From the NCBI GenBank assembly GCA_042095135.1, contig JBELBV010000039.1, positions 1 through 20,116 of the forward strand: a stretch of DNA of 20,116 nt. The letters run 5' to 3'. A program made the position numbers and the translations under genes. Below, piece by piece: positions 14,236 to 20,116 of this stretch (positions within the stretch are counted from its first letter, which is position 1; every line of letters starts with the position of its first letter). This DNA is from UA16 sp042095135. Its GTDB lineage: Bacteria; Bacteroidota; Bacteroidia; Flavobacteriales_D; Sanyastnellaceae. The notes beneath the pieces are model-generated. The model was not told the DNA's origin and made no database searches. It saw only the letters and a list, made by a program, of their open reading frames with translations.

Positions 14236-15335
14236 CAGCTAAGCGTTCCTCCTTTCGACCGGTGTGGTCCCTCTTGTTGTTGATTCCGGGTGGAATGGGG
14301 GTGATGCTGGCTGAACTGGCTGTGCGGGTGCCCCCGGTGGACGTGCCGGTGCTGGCGCTATTTGGGATGGCCTACCCGTTGGCTTCGGGCGCACTCATCA
14401 TTGGCGCATTCGGCGCGCTGTGGTCCCGCCGCTGGAAAGCGGGTTTGGCTGGTGCGTTCCTGCTCGCCTTGAGCTGGCCTCATGCTACAGCGACGTGGGG
14501 CAGTGTCGGTGGCCAGAGCGACGCGGTGGCGCAGCAACTCAAGGTGGTGACGTGGAACGTGCGTCAATTCAACCGGTACGCATGGATCGAGCGACCGGGC
14601 GTTCGGGACTCAATTTTGAGCTACCTCGCGGCCCAAGAAGCGGACGTCATATGCCTACAGGAGTGCTTTTTGGAAGACCGCCGTCAGCCATGGATGTCAG
14701 CCGACCGGTTGCAGCAGGCCACTGGGCTCGCCCACTGGGAAGAAGAATTCAAATTGGGGCGCGGACAAGACAAACTGTTCGGTTTGGCGGTGCTTTCGCG
14801 GCACCCGATTGTGGCCAAATCGGCCATCCGGTTTGAAAACGACAAAAACAACAGCGGTATGTACGTGGATCTCCTCGTCGGGGGCGATACCGTGCGCGTA
14901 TACAACATGCACCTGAGCAGCATCGGTTTTGAGAAAGCAGATTACGAGGATGCGCGCAATGTACAGGACGAGGCCGCGCGGTCACGGCTGTACCATCGGC
15001 TGGCCGCAGCGTGGCAAAAGCGAACCGACCAAGCCGAGCAGGTCGCGGCATCGGTGGCACGAAGTCCGCACCCGGTGATTGCCGTGGGGGACTTCAATGA
15101 TACGCCGGTGTCTTATGCCGCACATCGGTTCAGTGACCACCTTCAGGATGCCTACCGTTCGGCAGCGGCACTTCAGGGCCCACTGCTGGGCGCATCCTAC
15201 ATCGGTGACCTGCCCTTTTTGCGCATCGATCAGGTATGGGCGAGCCCGGAATTGGATGTGGTGGACTACCAAACGGGACGCGTCGAACTTTCCGACCACC
15301 GTCCCGTTCAGGTGGCGTTCCAATGGGCTAAGTAA
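14232..15335 (+). CDS. Membrane-anchored endonuclease/exonuclease/phosphatase family protein
   Basis: The 367-residue product has three hydrophobic segments in the first 85 residues, followed by an EEP (DNase I-like) domain. Catalytic motifs in order: Asn109 in TWNVRQF, Glu144 in CLQECF, His227 in YNMHLSS, Asp287 and Asn289 in GDFNDTP, Asp333 in LRIDQVW, and Asp355-His356 in LSDHRPV. All residues needed for Mg-dependent phosphodiester cleavage are present. The domain is placed after membrane helices, so it may face the periplasm. Substrates in this superfamily include nucleic acids, lipid phosphates and nucleotides, and the sequence does not decide which. It overlaps the rhomboid gene by 4 bases and ends exactly where the convergent crtYcd gene ends. 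Confidence 0.9.
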   Translation: MTAKRSSFRPVWSLLLLIPGGMGVMLAELAVRVPPVDVPVLALFGMAYPLASGALIIGAFGALWSRRWKAGLAGAFLLALSWPHATATWGSVGGQSDAVAQQLKVVTWNVRQFNRYAWIERPGVRDSILSYLAAQEADVICLQECFLEDRRQPWMSADRLQQATGLAHWEEEFKLGRGQDKLFGLAVLSRHPIVAKSAIRFENDKNNSGMYVDLLVGGDTVRVYNMHLSSIGFEKADYEDARNVQDEAARSRLYHRLAAAWQKRTDQAEQVAASVARSPHPVIAVGDFNDTPVSYAAHRFSDHLQDAYRSAAALQGPLLGASYIGDLPFLRIDQVWASPELDVVDYQTGRVELSDHRPVQVAFQWAK

Positions 15336-16088
15336 TCAGGCGGGGCGCTTTTTGTCGGCATCGCGTTTCCGCAGGGCTTCAACGCCGGCGATGTGCATGG
15401 CGATCAATAAGAAGCCGTACACCAAGTCATCGGCGGGCATCGAGAAGATGCGCCAGCCCGTGTTGTGCCCTGGATGGTACCAGACAATTTGGTCGGTAAT
15501 GGACGAAGCGTCGTTGTGGATGAAGGGTTTTTCCCAAAACGACAGGCCGGTGAGGACACCATTTGAAATCACAAACGGCACCAACAAAACGAAGAAAGCC
15601 AACCACAAATCTGCCATAAACGGCTTGGCGTTGCGCTGTGCCCACACCAGCCACACCAGCGTAAACAGCGACGTAAAGGCGATATAATTGCGTGGAAAAA
15701 ACACCACCACCAAGGCCGCACAAATCAACATAGCGGAAACGGTCAAGGTGGTCTCGGCGTGTCGGAGGGGGTTGCGTTTCACGTAGTGCTGCAGCGAGAA
15801 ATACGTGAAGACGCTGCAGTAGGGGATGCACACAAAAAAGAGCAGCTCCTCAAAGGGAAGGCCCAAGATGGACGGGCCGAGCAAGTAGTCGGAGTTGAAT
15901 GCCCAAATCCCCATTTTGGTGAAGAGCACGTCCCATACAATAAAGAATGCGGCAACGGAGAGGTTGACGCGGAAGAAGTACTTCCACTGCTTGTAAAACT
16001 GAACGTTTTTGTCAAAACTCAACAGCAGCGGGAGGGCCAAACAGCTCAAGTTCACCGCGAGATACAAGCCGTTGAATTCATACCACAT
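15336..16088 (-). CDS. crtYcd: Lycopene cyclase, fused CrtYc-CrtYd type
   Basis: This 250-residue polytopic membrane protein (about seven helices) matches the small lycopene cyclases in which the CrtYc and CrtYd subunits are joined. It converts the psi end of lycopene into a beta ring, without redox cofactors. Each half carries its signature: PFEELLFF at residues 78-85 in the first and MPADDLVYG at 217-225 in the second. The second motif is PADD where many family members have P-x-E-(E/D). The ATG at 16088 overlaps the crtZ stop by one base; a GTG at 16091 is one codon upstream. This is the last gene of the carotenoid operon and it ends right against the convergent EEP gene, with no visible terminator between. 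Confidence 0.9.
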   Translation of the reverse strand: MWYEFNGLYLAVNLSCLALPLLLSFDKNVQFYKQWKYFFRVNLSVAAFFIVWDVLFTKMGIWAFNSDYLLGPSILGLPFEELLFFVCIPYCSVFTYFSLQHYVKRNPLRHAETTLTVSAMLICAALVVVFFPRNYIAFTSLFTLVWLVWAQRNAKPFMADLWLAFFVLLVPFVISNGVLTGLSFWEKPFIHNDASSITDQIVWYHPGHNTGWRIFSMPADDLVYGFLLIAMHIAGVEALRKRDADKKRPA

Positions 16089-16585
16089 CACCCGAGGCTT
16101 GATTGGCGTTTGGCACGCATGGCTTTGCGTGCATCAGCGAAGTATTTCCGCGGCACCCAGAGCATGCCAAAGCACTCTCCCTCCTCTTTGCTGAGGTGTT
16201 TGTGGTGCACCTTGTGGGCCTTGCGGATAGCCATCAAGTAGACGTTTTCCGTGCGCGTAAAAATTTTGAACCGCTGGTGAATGAAGATGTCGTGTACCAA
16301 GAAATACGCCAAGCCATAAGCGGCAATGCCGGTCCCAATCCACACACGGAAGTCGCCTCCGGCCATCGAGCCCGTGATGAAGCACCAGGCACTGGGCACT
16401 GCGAAAATCAAAAAGAACGCGTCATTTTTCTCGAAGAATCCCGGCTCGTGGACATGATGGTCTTCGTGGAAGTACCACATCAACCCATGCATCAGGTACT
16501 TGTGTGCGATCCACGCCACACCTTCCATGGTGACGAAGGTGGCGAGCACAATCAAAGCAGGGGAGAAGTAGGTCAGCGTGTCCAT
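16088..16585 (-). CDS. crtZ: Beta-carotene 3-hydroxylase
   Basis: The 165-residue membrane di-iron enzyme hydroxylates the beta ring at C3. The eight-to-ten histidine set of the fatty-acid hydroxylase superfamily is present: His28-xxxx-His33, His40-xx-His43-His44, His98-xxxx-His103 and His124-xx-His127-His128. The core HEDHHVHEPGFFEKND is CrtZ-like. The true start is the Met at 16585 (MDTLTYFSPALIV); an in-frame start at 16750 would add 55 residues without family similarity that lie inside the preceding gene. The gene overlaps the cruF-like gene by 13 bases and the cyclase gene by one base, so it is clearly within one operon. In this setting it would yield the 3-hydroxy-beta end of saproxanthin/myxol or zeaxanthin. 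Confidence 0.94.
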   Translation of the reverse strand: MDTLTYFSPALIVLATFVTMEGVAWIAHKYLMHGLMWYFHEDHHVHEPGFFEKNDAFFLIFAVPSAWCFITGSMAGGDFRVWIGTGIAAYGLAYFLVHDIFIHQRFKIFTRTENVYLMAIRKAHKVHHKHLSKEEGECFGMLWVPRKYFADARKAMRAKRQSSLG

Positions 16586-17229
16586 GGAAACCAATTCAAA
16601 AAAACGAAGAAGAATACAAAGATGGCAACAAGCAATCCCGTCCCGATGTTTTCTCGCTGTTGCCGAGGTAGCAAGTAAAACACAAAGCTGATTCCCCACC
16701 ACGATGCGTAATTGAACCACGGCACGTGCACACCTTCCCAAGCCCACCATTCGGCCTGGATGGCCACCGGCTCAATTAGGCTGTCAAATGCCGTCATCAA
16801 GGTCGCTGCGATGAGTGCCCGAATGATCTTTCCTCCGAGGGTCTCTGCGCCCCACTGCAGCCGATTCATCAGCCGGTCCGTCCACCAACCGCACCCCATG
16901 AGGGAGATCCACCAGAGCACCCCAAGTATCAATGGCACGCCCGCCAACATGGGCCCGAGCGCCGTTCCGTAGCTGTAGTCGCCGAAGAGGTAGCCGGTTT
17001 GTACGCCGATGATTTCAACGGCGATACCGCCGCCAAACGCACCCACCCACGTCCAATGCCGTTCTTCCCAGTCCGCCCAGAGCGCCAATACTCCGTTGAC
17101 GAGGAGGTTGACGGCCGTGAAATCCAGGAAGTATTGGCCGTAGCCGGCGAGGATTCCCGTCACGCCTACAGCATGCAGGAACACCATAATCCGAGGGATC
17201 CAGTACCGTTCAAAACTCGCTGTATTCAT
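16573..17229 (-). CDS. cruF: CruF/DUF422 family carotenoid biosynthesis protein (carotenoid 1,2-hydratase)
   Basis: This 218-residue polytopic membrane protein (about seven helices) has the DUF422 signature VEIIGVQTGYLFGDYSYGTALGPMLAGVPLI (given here in parts: EIIGVQTGYLFGDYSYG, then LAGVPLILG) and, near residue 145, FDSLIEPVA followed by WWAWEG. In Bacteroidota and cyanobacteria CruF adds water to the C1',2' double bond of the acyclic end of gamma-carotene. Its position between a CrtD-like desaturase and CrtZ fits that role exactly. The start overlaps the desaturase stop by 4 bases (ATGA). The family assignment is firm; the precise hydratase reaction is inferred from context and from the family. 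Confidence 0.87.
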   Translation of the reverse strand: MNTASFERYWIPRIMVFLHAVGVTGILAGYGQYFLDFTAVNLLVNGVLALWADWEERHWTWVGAFGGGIAVEIIGVQTGYLFGDYSYGTALGPMLAGVPLILGVLWWISLMGCGWWTDRLMNRLQWGAETLGGKIIRALIAATLMTAFDSLIEPVAIQAEWWAWEGVHVPWFNYASWWGISFVFYLLPRQQRENIGTGLLVAIFVFFFVFLNWFPWTR

Positions 17230-18737
17230 GACCGCTGTTCGATGAGTTCGGAAGTGATGCGGGCGCTAAGCAAACACAGGGGAATGCCGCCACCCGGATG
17301 CACGCTTCCACCGCTAAAGTACAATCCTTCCAGTTGGGTGGAGCGGTTGCGGTGGCGGAGGAATGCCGAGAGAGGGCTGTTGGAGCTGGCGCCGTACAGC
17401 GCGCCGAGGTGTGAACTCGTGCGCGATTCAATGGTTGCCGGTGTGAAGCTCCGTTCGGTTTCGATGAGCGGCTCAACCTCGACGCCTAGGGTGCGCTTAA
17501 TCTTGCCCAGGACAGCCTTTCGTATTTGCGGCAAGCGCTTCTCGACGCCTGCGGGATCCGCGCTCACGTTGACCATCACAAACCAGTTTTCGCCACCCTG
17601 CGGTGCGTCATCGGGTTTGAGCTTGGAGCTGATGTGGATGTACACGGTCGGGTCGTCGCCCGGGTGGCCTTCCCGCTGGATGGTTTCGAACTCGGTTCGG
17701 TAGTCTTGGCTAAAAAGGATGTTGTGGAGGTGCAGTTCCGGCCTTTCGGTCCTTACGCCCCAGTAAAAGATGACGCCACTTGTGGACCGTTCCTGTTGGA
17801 GAATCTTCTCTGGAGCCTTCAGGTCGGGCAAGAGGGTGCGAAACGTCGGCCAGATGTCCGCATTGGAGATAACGGTATCCGCTGTGAAGGTGTGCGTTTG
17901 GCCTTCGGCATCCGTGCACCGCACGCCGGTGACCTGCGCGCTATCGTGTTCAATGCGTTGAGCACGGTGGCCGAATCGGTAGTCCACCCCAAGCGCCACG
18001 CCCAGCGCGTGCAAGTGCCGGGTGATGCCAACCATGCCGTTGTCCGGGAAGAAGGTGCCTTGGCCGTGCTCCAAATGGGGAATAACGTGCATCATGGCCG
18101 GTGCTCTGTGCGGGTCGGAGCCGTTGTACGTGGCGTACCGATCGAAAAGCTGCACGAGGTGCGGCTCGCGCAATTGACGTCGGTTCCAGCGGTGCAAGGT
18201 GCCCAACCAAGGGAGGCGGTGTGCAAAGCGGGCGGCGGCGCGCCATTTGCCAGTTTTGCGGCGGCTCCACTCGTGCAGGCTCTGCTCAAGGAAGATTCGG
18301 CGGGTGGCCTCAAATGAGGCCGAGCTGTGCGCGAGGTGTGCGGCCACACGGGGCGCCGGCACGTCAAATTCGGAGGCGCAAGCCTCGCAAAACGCCTCGC
18401 GATCGGACCATGCTTTCAAGCGCTTACCGTCCTCCCAGAAGTAATGGGTCGACCGATCCAACCGCTGGTACGCGAAGGGCGTGGGGAGGTCGGCACCGGG
18501 AGCAGCTTTCTCACGGGCTAGGGTGTCGAGTTCAAGGACCAATTCCGGCCAGGTGAATAACGACGGCCCGACATCGAACCGGTAGCCGTCGTGGGTCTGT
18601 TCGCGCAGCTTGCCGCCGGGTTCCTCAGCGGCCTCGAGGACAGTCACGTGGTGCCCTTGCGCAGCCGTGCGAATGGCTGCCGCCATGCCTGCTACGCCGG
18701 CGCCAATGATGACGGTGCGTTTGGACCCTTCGGCCAT
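17226..18737 (-). CDS. crtD: Carotenoid desaturase, CrtD-like (CrtI family)
   Basis: The 503-residue FAD-binding product starts with a dinucleotide-binding fold (VIIGAGVAGMAAAIRTAA, glycines at 12, 14 and 17) and ends with the CrtI-family motif LYFSGGSVHPGGGIPLCLLS. Within the CrtI family, GYRFDVGPSLFTWPELV and THYFWEDG near residues 50-100, together with GGSVHPGGGIPLC, are closer in my recall to Bacteroidota CrtD (1-hydroxycarotenoid 3,4-desaturase) than to phytoene desaturase, which tends to have FDMGPSWYWMPDV. Such an enzyme introduces the C3',4' double bond next to the hydrated end. A start at 18788 is rejected because the fold starts at the Met at 18737, where it overlaps the idi stop by one base. 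An assignment as CrtI remains possible. Confidence 0.85.
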   Translation of the reverse strand: MAEGSKRTVIIGAGVAGMAAAIRTAAQGHHVTVLEAAEEPGGKLREQTHDGYRFDVGPSLFTWPELVLELDTLAREKAAPGADLPTPFAYQRLDRSTHYFWEDGKRLKAWSDREAFCEACASEFDVPAPRVAAHLAHSSASFEATRRIFLEQSLHEWSRRKTGKWRAAARFAHRLPWLGTLHRWNRRQLREPHLVQLFDRYATYNGSDPHRAPAMMHVIPHLEHGQGTFFPDNGMVGITRHLHALGVALGVDYRFGHRAQRIEHDSAQVTGVRCTDAEGQTHTFTADTVISNADIWPTFRTLLPDLKAPEKILQQERSTSGVIFYWGVRTERPELHLHNILFSQDYRTEFETIQREGHPGDDPTVYIHISSKLKPDDAPQGGENWFVMVNVSADPAGVEKRLPQIRKAVLGKIKRTLGVEVEPLIETERSFTPATIESRTSSHLGALYGASSNSPLSAFLRHRNRSTQLEGLYFSGGSVHPGGGIPLCLLSARITSELIEQRS

Positions 18738-19282
18738 CAAGCGGAATATTGGAGCTTGGCGAGTTTGTCCTTCACCTCTTGGAAGCAAATGCGGAACCAG
18801 ACCGTGAAGTTGGCCGGGTACTGCTTCAGTTCATACTCCAAGTCTTCCAAGCTGACGTAGCGGTAACTCGCCACTTCCTCTGGTTTGGGTTTGGGCGCCG
18901 TGTCAGAGTATCCGATGAGAACGTGGTCCAATTCGTGTTCGATCAAGGCGTTGGAAAACTCACTTCGGTACAGGAATTGAAACACCGGCGTCGCTTGGCA
19001 GTACATGCCCATCTCCTCTTGCAGTCGTCGCATGGCAGCTGCTTCCGGGGTTTCGCCTTGCCGCGGGTGGCTGCAGCAGGCGTTGGTCCACAGACCGGGG
19101 CTGTGGTATTTGCCCCATGCGCGTTGTTGCAGCAACCATTCGCCCTTGCTGTTGAAGATGAAAAACGAAAAAGCGCGGTGCAGCAGCCCTTTCTCGTGGG
19201 CTTCCATTTTCTCCATCAGGCCGATCTCCTTGTCGTTGGGATCGACCAGGACGACCATGTCCGTACCGATGGTGGGTTGCAT
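18737..19282 (-). CDS. idi: Isopentenyl-diphosphate delta-isomerase, type I
   Basis: The product interconverts IPP and DMAPP. With the Met at 19282 it is 181 residues. The Nudix fold and active site are clear: HRAFSFFIF, LLQQRA, then WTNACCSHPRQGE with the catalytic Cys70 and metal-binding His72, the Nudix-like helix RRLQEEMG, and acidic residues Glu115 and Glu117 in IEHELDHVLIG. The alternative start at 19303 would overlap the preceding gene by 20 bases; the 19282 start lies one base after the preceding stop (TAACATG) and fits the operon pattern better. Idi balances the products of the MEP pathway (IspH is in the same window) for crtE and crtB. It overlaps crtD by one base. Confidence 0.95.
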   Translation of the reverse strand: MQPTIGTDMVVLVDPNDKEIGLMEKMEAHEKGLLHRAFSFFIFNSKGEWLLQQRAWGKYHSPGLWTNACCSHPRQGETPEAAAMRRLQEEMGMYCQATPVFQFLYRSEFSNALIEHELDHVLIGYSDTAPKPKPEEVASYRYVSLEDLEYELKQYPANFTVWFRICFQEVKDKLAKLQYSA

Positions 19283-19283
19283 G

Positions 19284-19817
19284 TTATCGTTTGGAAGCGT
19301 CATCGTTGAGGTGCTGTAGGAAAGTTAAGGCAAATGCGCTCTGTTCGGCATCGTCGGCCCAGTAACCGGCGTCCAATGCGGCGGTGACTCGGCTGGCATC
19401 TTCTTCCATGTTGCCCGAATAATCCAAGAAAAAAGGAACAGACCACTGGATGGATAGCCGAAACAGCCGCAATTCCGGATGGTCTGGATCGGCCACGATG
19501 GCCGCTTCCAACGGATCGCGTTGGGCCTGGAAGGTCATGAGTTTTTCGAACGGGTTGAATTGTGTTTCTGCTCGCATCATGCGCGCCGTCGCAAGCAGTC
19601 CTTGAGCATAGGCGTCGGTAGAATCGCTTCCAACCCAGTGCTCAGCGGCACGGACGAAGGCGGTGACCATATCAGTGTTGGTAGGTGCCAAACATGCGGC
19701 TCGGTAGGCAGCTCGAACGTCCGTCAACGACAAGGGTTCTTGGGCCTTCGCCTTGGTGCAAACCAAAACCAGGGCCAGCCCCAACCAAACGCTGGATGCA
19801 CCCGGCGCACGCACCAT
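19284..19817 (-). CDS. Periplasmic protein of unknown function in the carotenoid operon
   Basis: The 177-residue product has a Sec signal peptide (hydrophobic core WLGLALVLVC, predicted cleavage after AKA at about residue 25). The mature domain is helical and TPR-like in composition, with a central run (ETQFNPFEKLMTFQAQRDP, then LEAAIVADPDHPELRLFRLS) followed by IQWSVPFFLDYSGNMEEDA. I associate a similar pattern (NPF-KL, followed by PELR-LRL-IQ and P-FL-Y) with hypothetical proteins next to carotenoid genes in Bacteroidota, but I cannot name a family. No catalytic motif is visible. The start codon overlaps the crtB stop by one base (TAATG) and idi follows directly, so expression is tied to pigment synthesis. 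A possible role is at the periplasmic face of the membrane where carotenoids are inserted or moved; that is a guess. Confidence 0.8.
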   Translation of the reverse strand: MVRAPGASSVWLGLALVLVCTKAKAQEPLSLTDVRAAYRAACLAPTNTDMVTAFVRAAEHWVGSDSTDAYAQGLLATARMMRAETQFNPFEKLMTFQAQRDPLEAAIVADPDHPELRLFRLSIQWSVPFFLDYSGNMEEDASRVTAALDAGYWADDAEQSAFALTFLQHLNDDASKR

Positions 19818-20116
19818 TACAACAAGTTGAAACTATGGCGGAGGTACGAACTGACCGCGAGGGTCGCCTTCCGTGTGTTGGGAATGCGGATGCGTTCCTC
19901 CATGATGCGGTTGCTCGGAAGCGAACGGATTTTCTGGAACAAACGCTGGTAGTAGATGTACGCCACATACACACCAAGGCGGCTGGTCTGCGGCAGCTGA
20001 ACGATGCCTTTATACGCTTCTTGGAAATCCGCGCTGATTTCCTCTTCAATGCGCGCTTTCGTCTCCTCGTTGAACGTGGTCATGTCCAAGTTCGGGAAGT
20101 ACGTTCGGCCCATTTC
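19817..20116 (-). CDS. crtB: Phytoene synthase, C-terminal fragment at window edge
   Basis: The reading frame is open to the right edge, so only the last 99 residues are seen. They match the end of Bacteroidota CrtB: MGRTYFPNLD, ADFQEAYKGIVQLP, then LGVYVAYIYYQRLFQKI and RIRIPNTRKATLAV. CrtB condenses two geranylgeranyl diphosphates into phytoene. The catalytic DxxxD motifs lie outside the window. It is the most upstream gene of the operon that can be seen; in relatives a crtI-type phytoene desaturase is often directly upstream, which would be beyond position 20116. The stop overlaps the next start by one base. Confidence 0.88.
   Translation of the reverse strand, partial: EMGRTYFPNLDMTTFNEETKARIEEEISADFQEAYKGIVQLPQTSRLGVYVAYIYYQRLFQKIRSLPSNRIMEERIRIPNTRKATLAVSSYLRHSFNLL

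Noticed and set aside
16586..16750. 55-residue N-terminal extension of CrtZ
   Set aside because: It lies in the cruF-like coding region in another frame and has no CrtZ similarity; the Met at 16585 gives the normal family length.
17526..18317. 263-residue plus-strand frame over the CrtD-like gene
   Set aside because: Antisense shadow; the minus strand has the FAD-binding fold and CrtI-family ending.
1..20116. Mobile elements, CRISPR arrays, tRNA or rRNA genes
   Set aside because: No transposase or integrase motifs, no regularly spaced direct repeats, and no tRNA-like cloverleaf or rRNA sequence was noticed in either strand.

Overview
The window reads as a chromosomal segment of a moderately GC-rich member of the Bacteroidota, most likely Flavobacteriales or a close relative. 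The evidence is gene content typical of that phylum (LptD-type outer-membrane protein, long-form IspH, tandem rhomboids beside mutL, a Bacteroidota-style carotenoid operon), several copies of the Bacteroidota -7 promoter element TAnnTTTG just upstream of starts, and starts that generally lack a strong Shine-Dalgarno sequence. No mobile element, CRISPR array, rRNA or tRNA was seen. Coding density is very high and several convergent gene pairs leave almost no space between them.

Layout. Positions 1-2369 (+) hold the 3' part of an lptD-like gene. A short minus-strand pair follows: ridA and a 54-residue membrane protein resembling DUF6728. Positions 2975-3628 (+) encode a glutamine amidotransferase of the TrpG/PabA type, which converges on a minus-strand operon of three predicted outer-membrane lipoproteins (7076 down to 3665: TPR plus CsgG/LpoB-like, LPP20-like, small LPP20-like). 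Two tandem hairpins, one with a U-tract, lie at the convergence point. Positions 7200-8941 (+) hold a saccharopine dehydrogenase family gene coupled to a small exported protein of unknown function. A possible 54-residue membrane protein lies antisense at 8913-9077.

Positions 9113-10363 (+) encode IspH, the last enzyme of the MEP isoprenoid pathway. Positions 10414-15335 (+) are a tightly packed block: a small single-pass membrane protein, mutL, two rhomboid proteases and a membrane-anchored endonuclease/exonuclease/phosphatase family protein. The rest (15336-20116, minus strand) is a carotenoid operon read from the right edge leftwards: crtB (partial), a conserved-looking periplasmic protein of unknown role, idi, a CrtD-like desaturase, a cruF/DUF422 family protein, crtZ and a fused lycopene cyclase crtYcd. 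Nearly all junctions in these two blocks overlap by 1 to 13 bases.

How the genes work together. IspH and Idi supply and balance the C5 isoprenoid units. CrtB makes phytoene; crtE and a phytoene desaturase are not in the window. Lycopene would be cyclised at one end (CrtYcd), hydrated at the other (CruF), desaturated at C3',4' (CrtD) and hydroxylated on the beta ring (CrtZ). This points to a monocyclic 1'-hydroxy carotenoid of the saproxanthin/myxol type, perhaps with zeaxanthin. The best candidates for undescribed biology are the periplasmic protein inside the carotenoid operon, the three-lipoprotein operon, and the very small membrane proteins.
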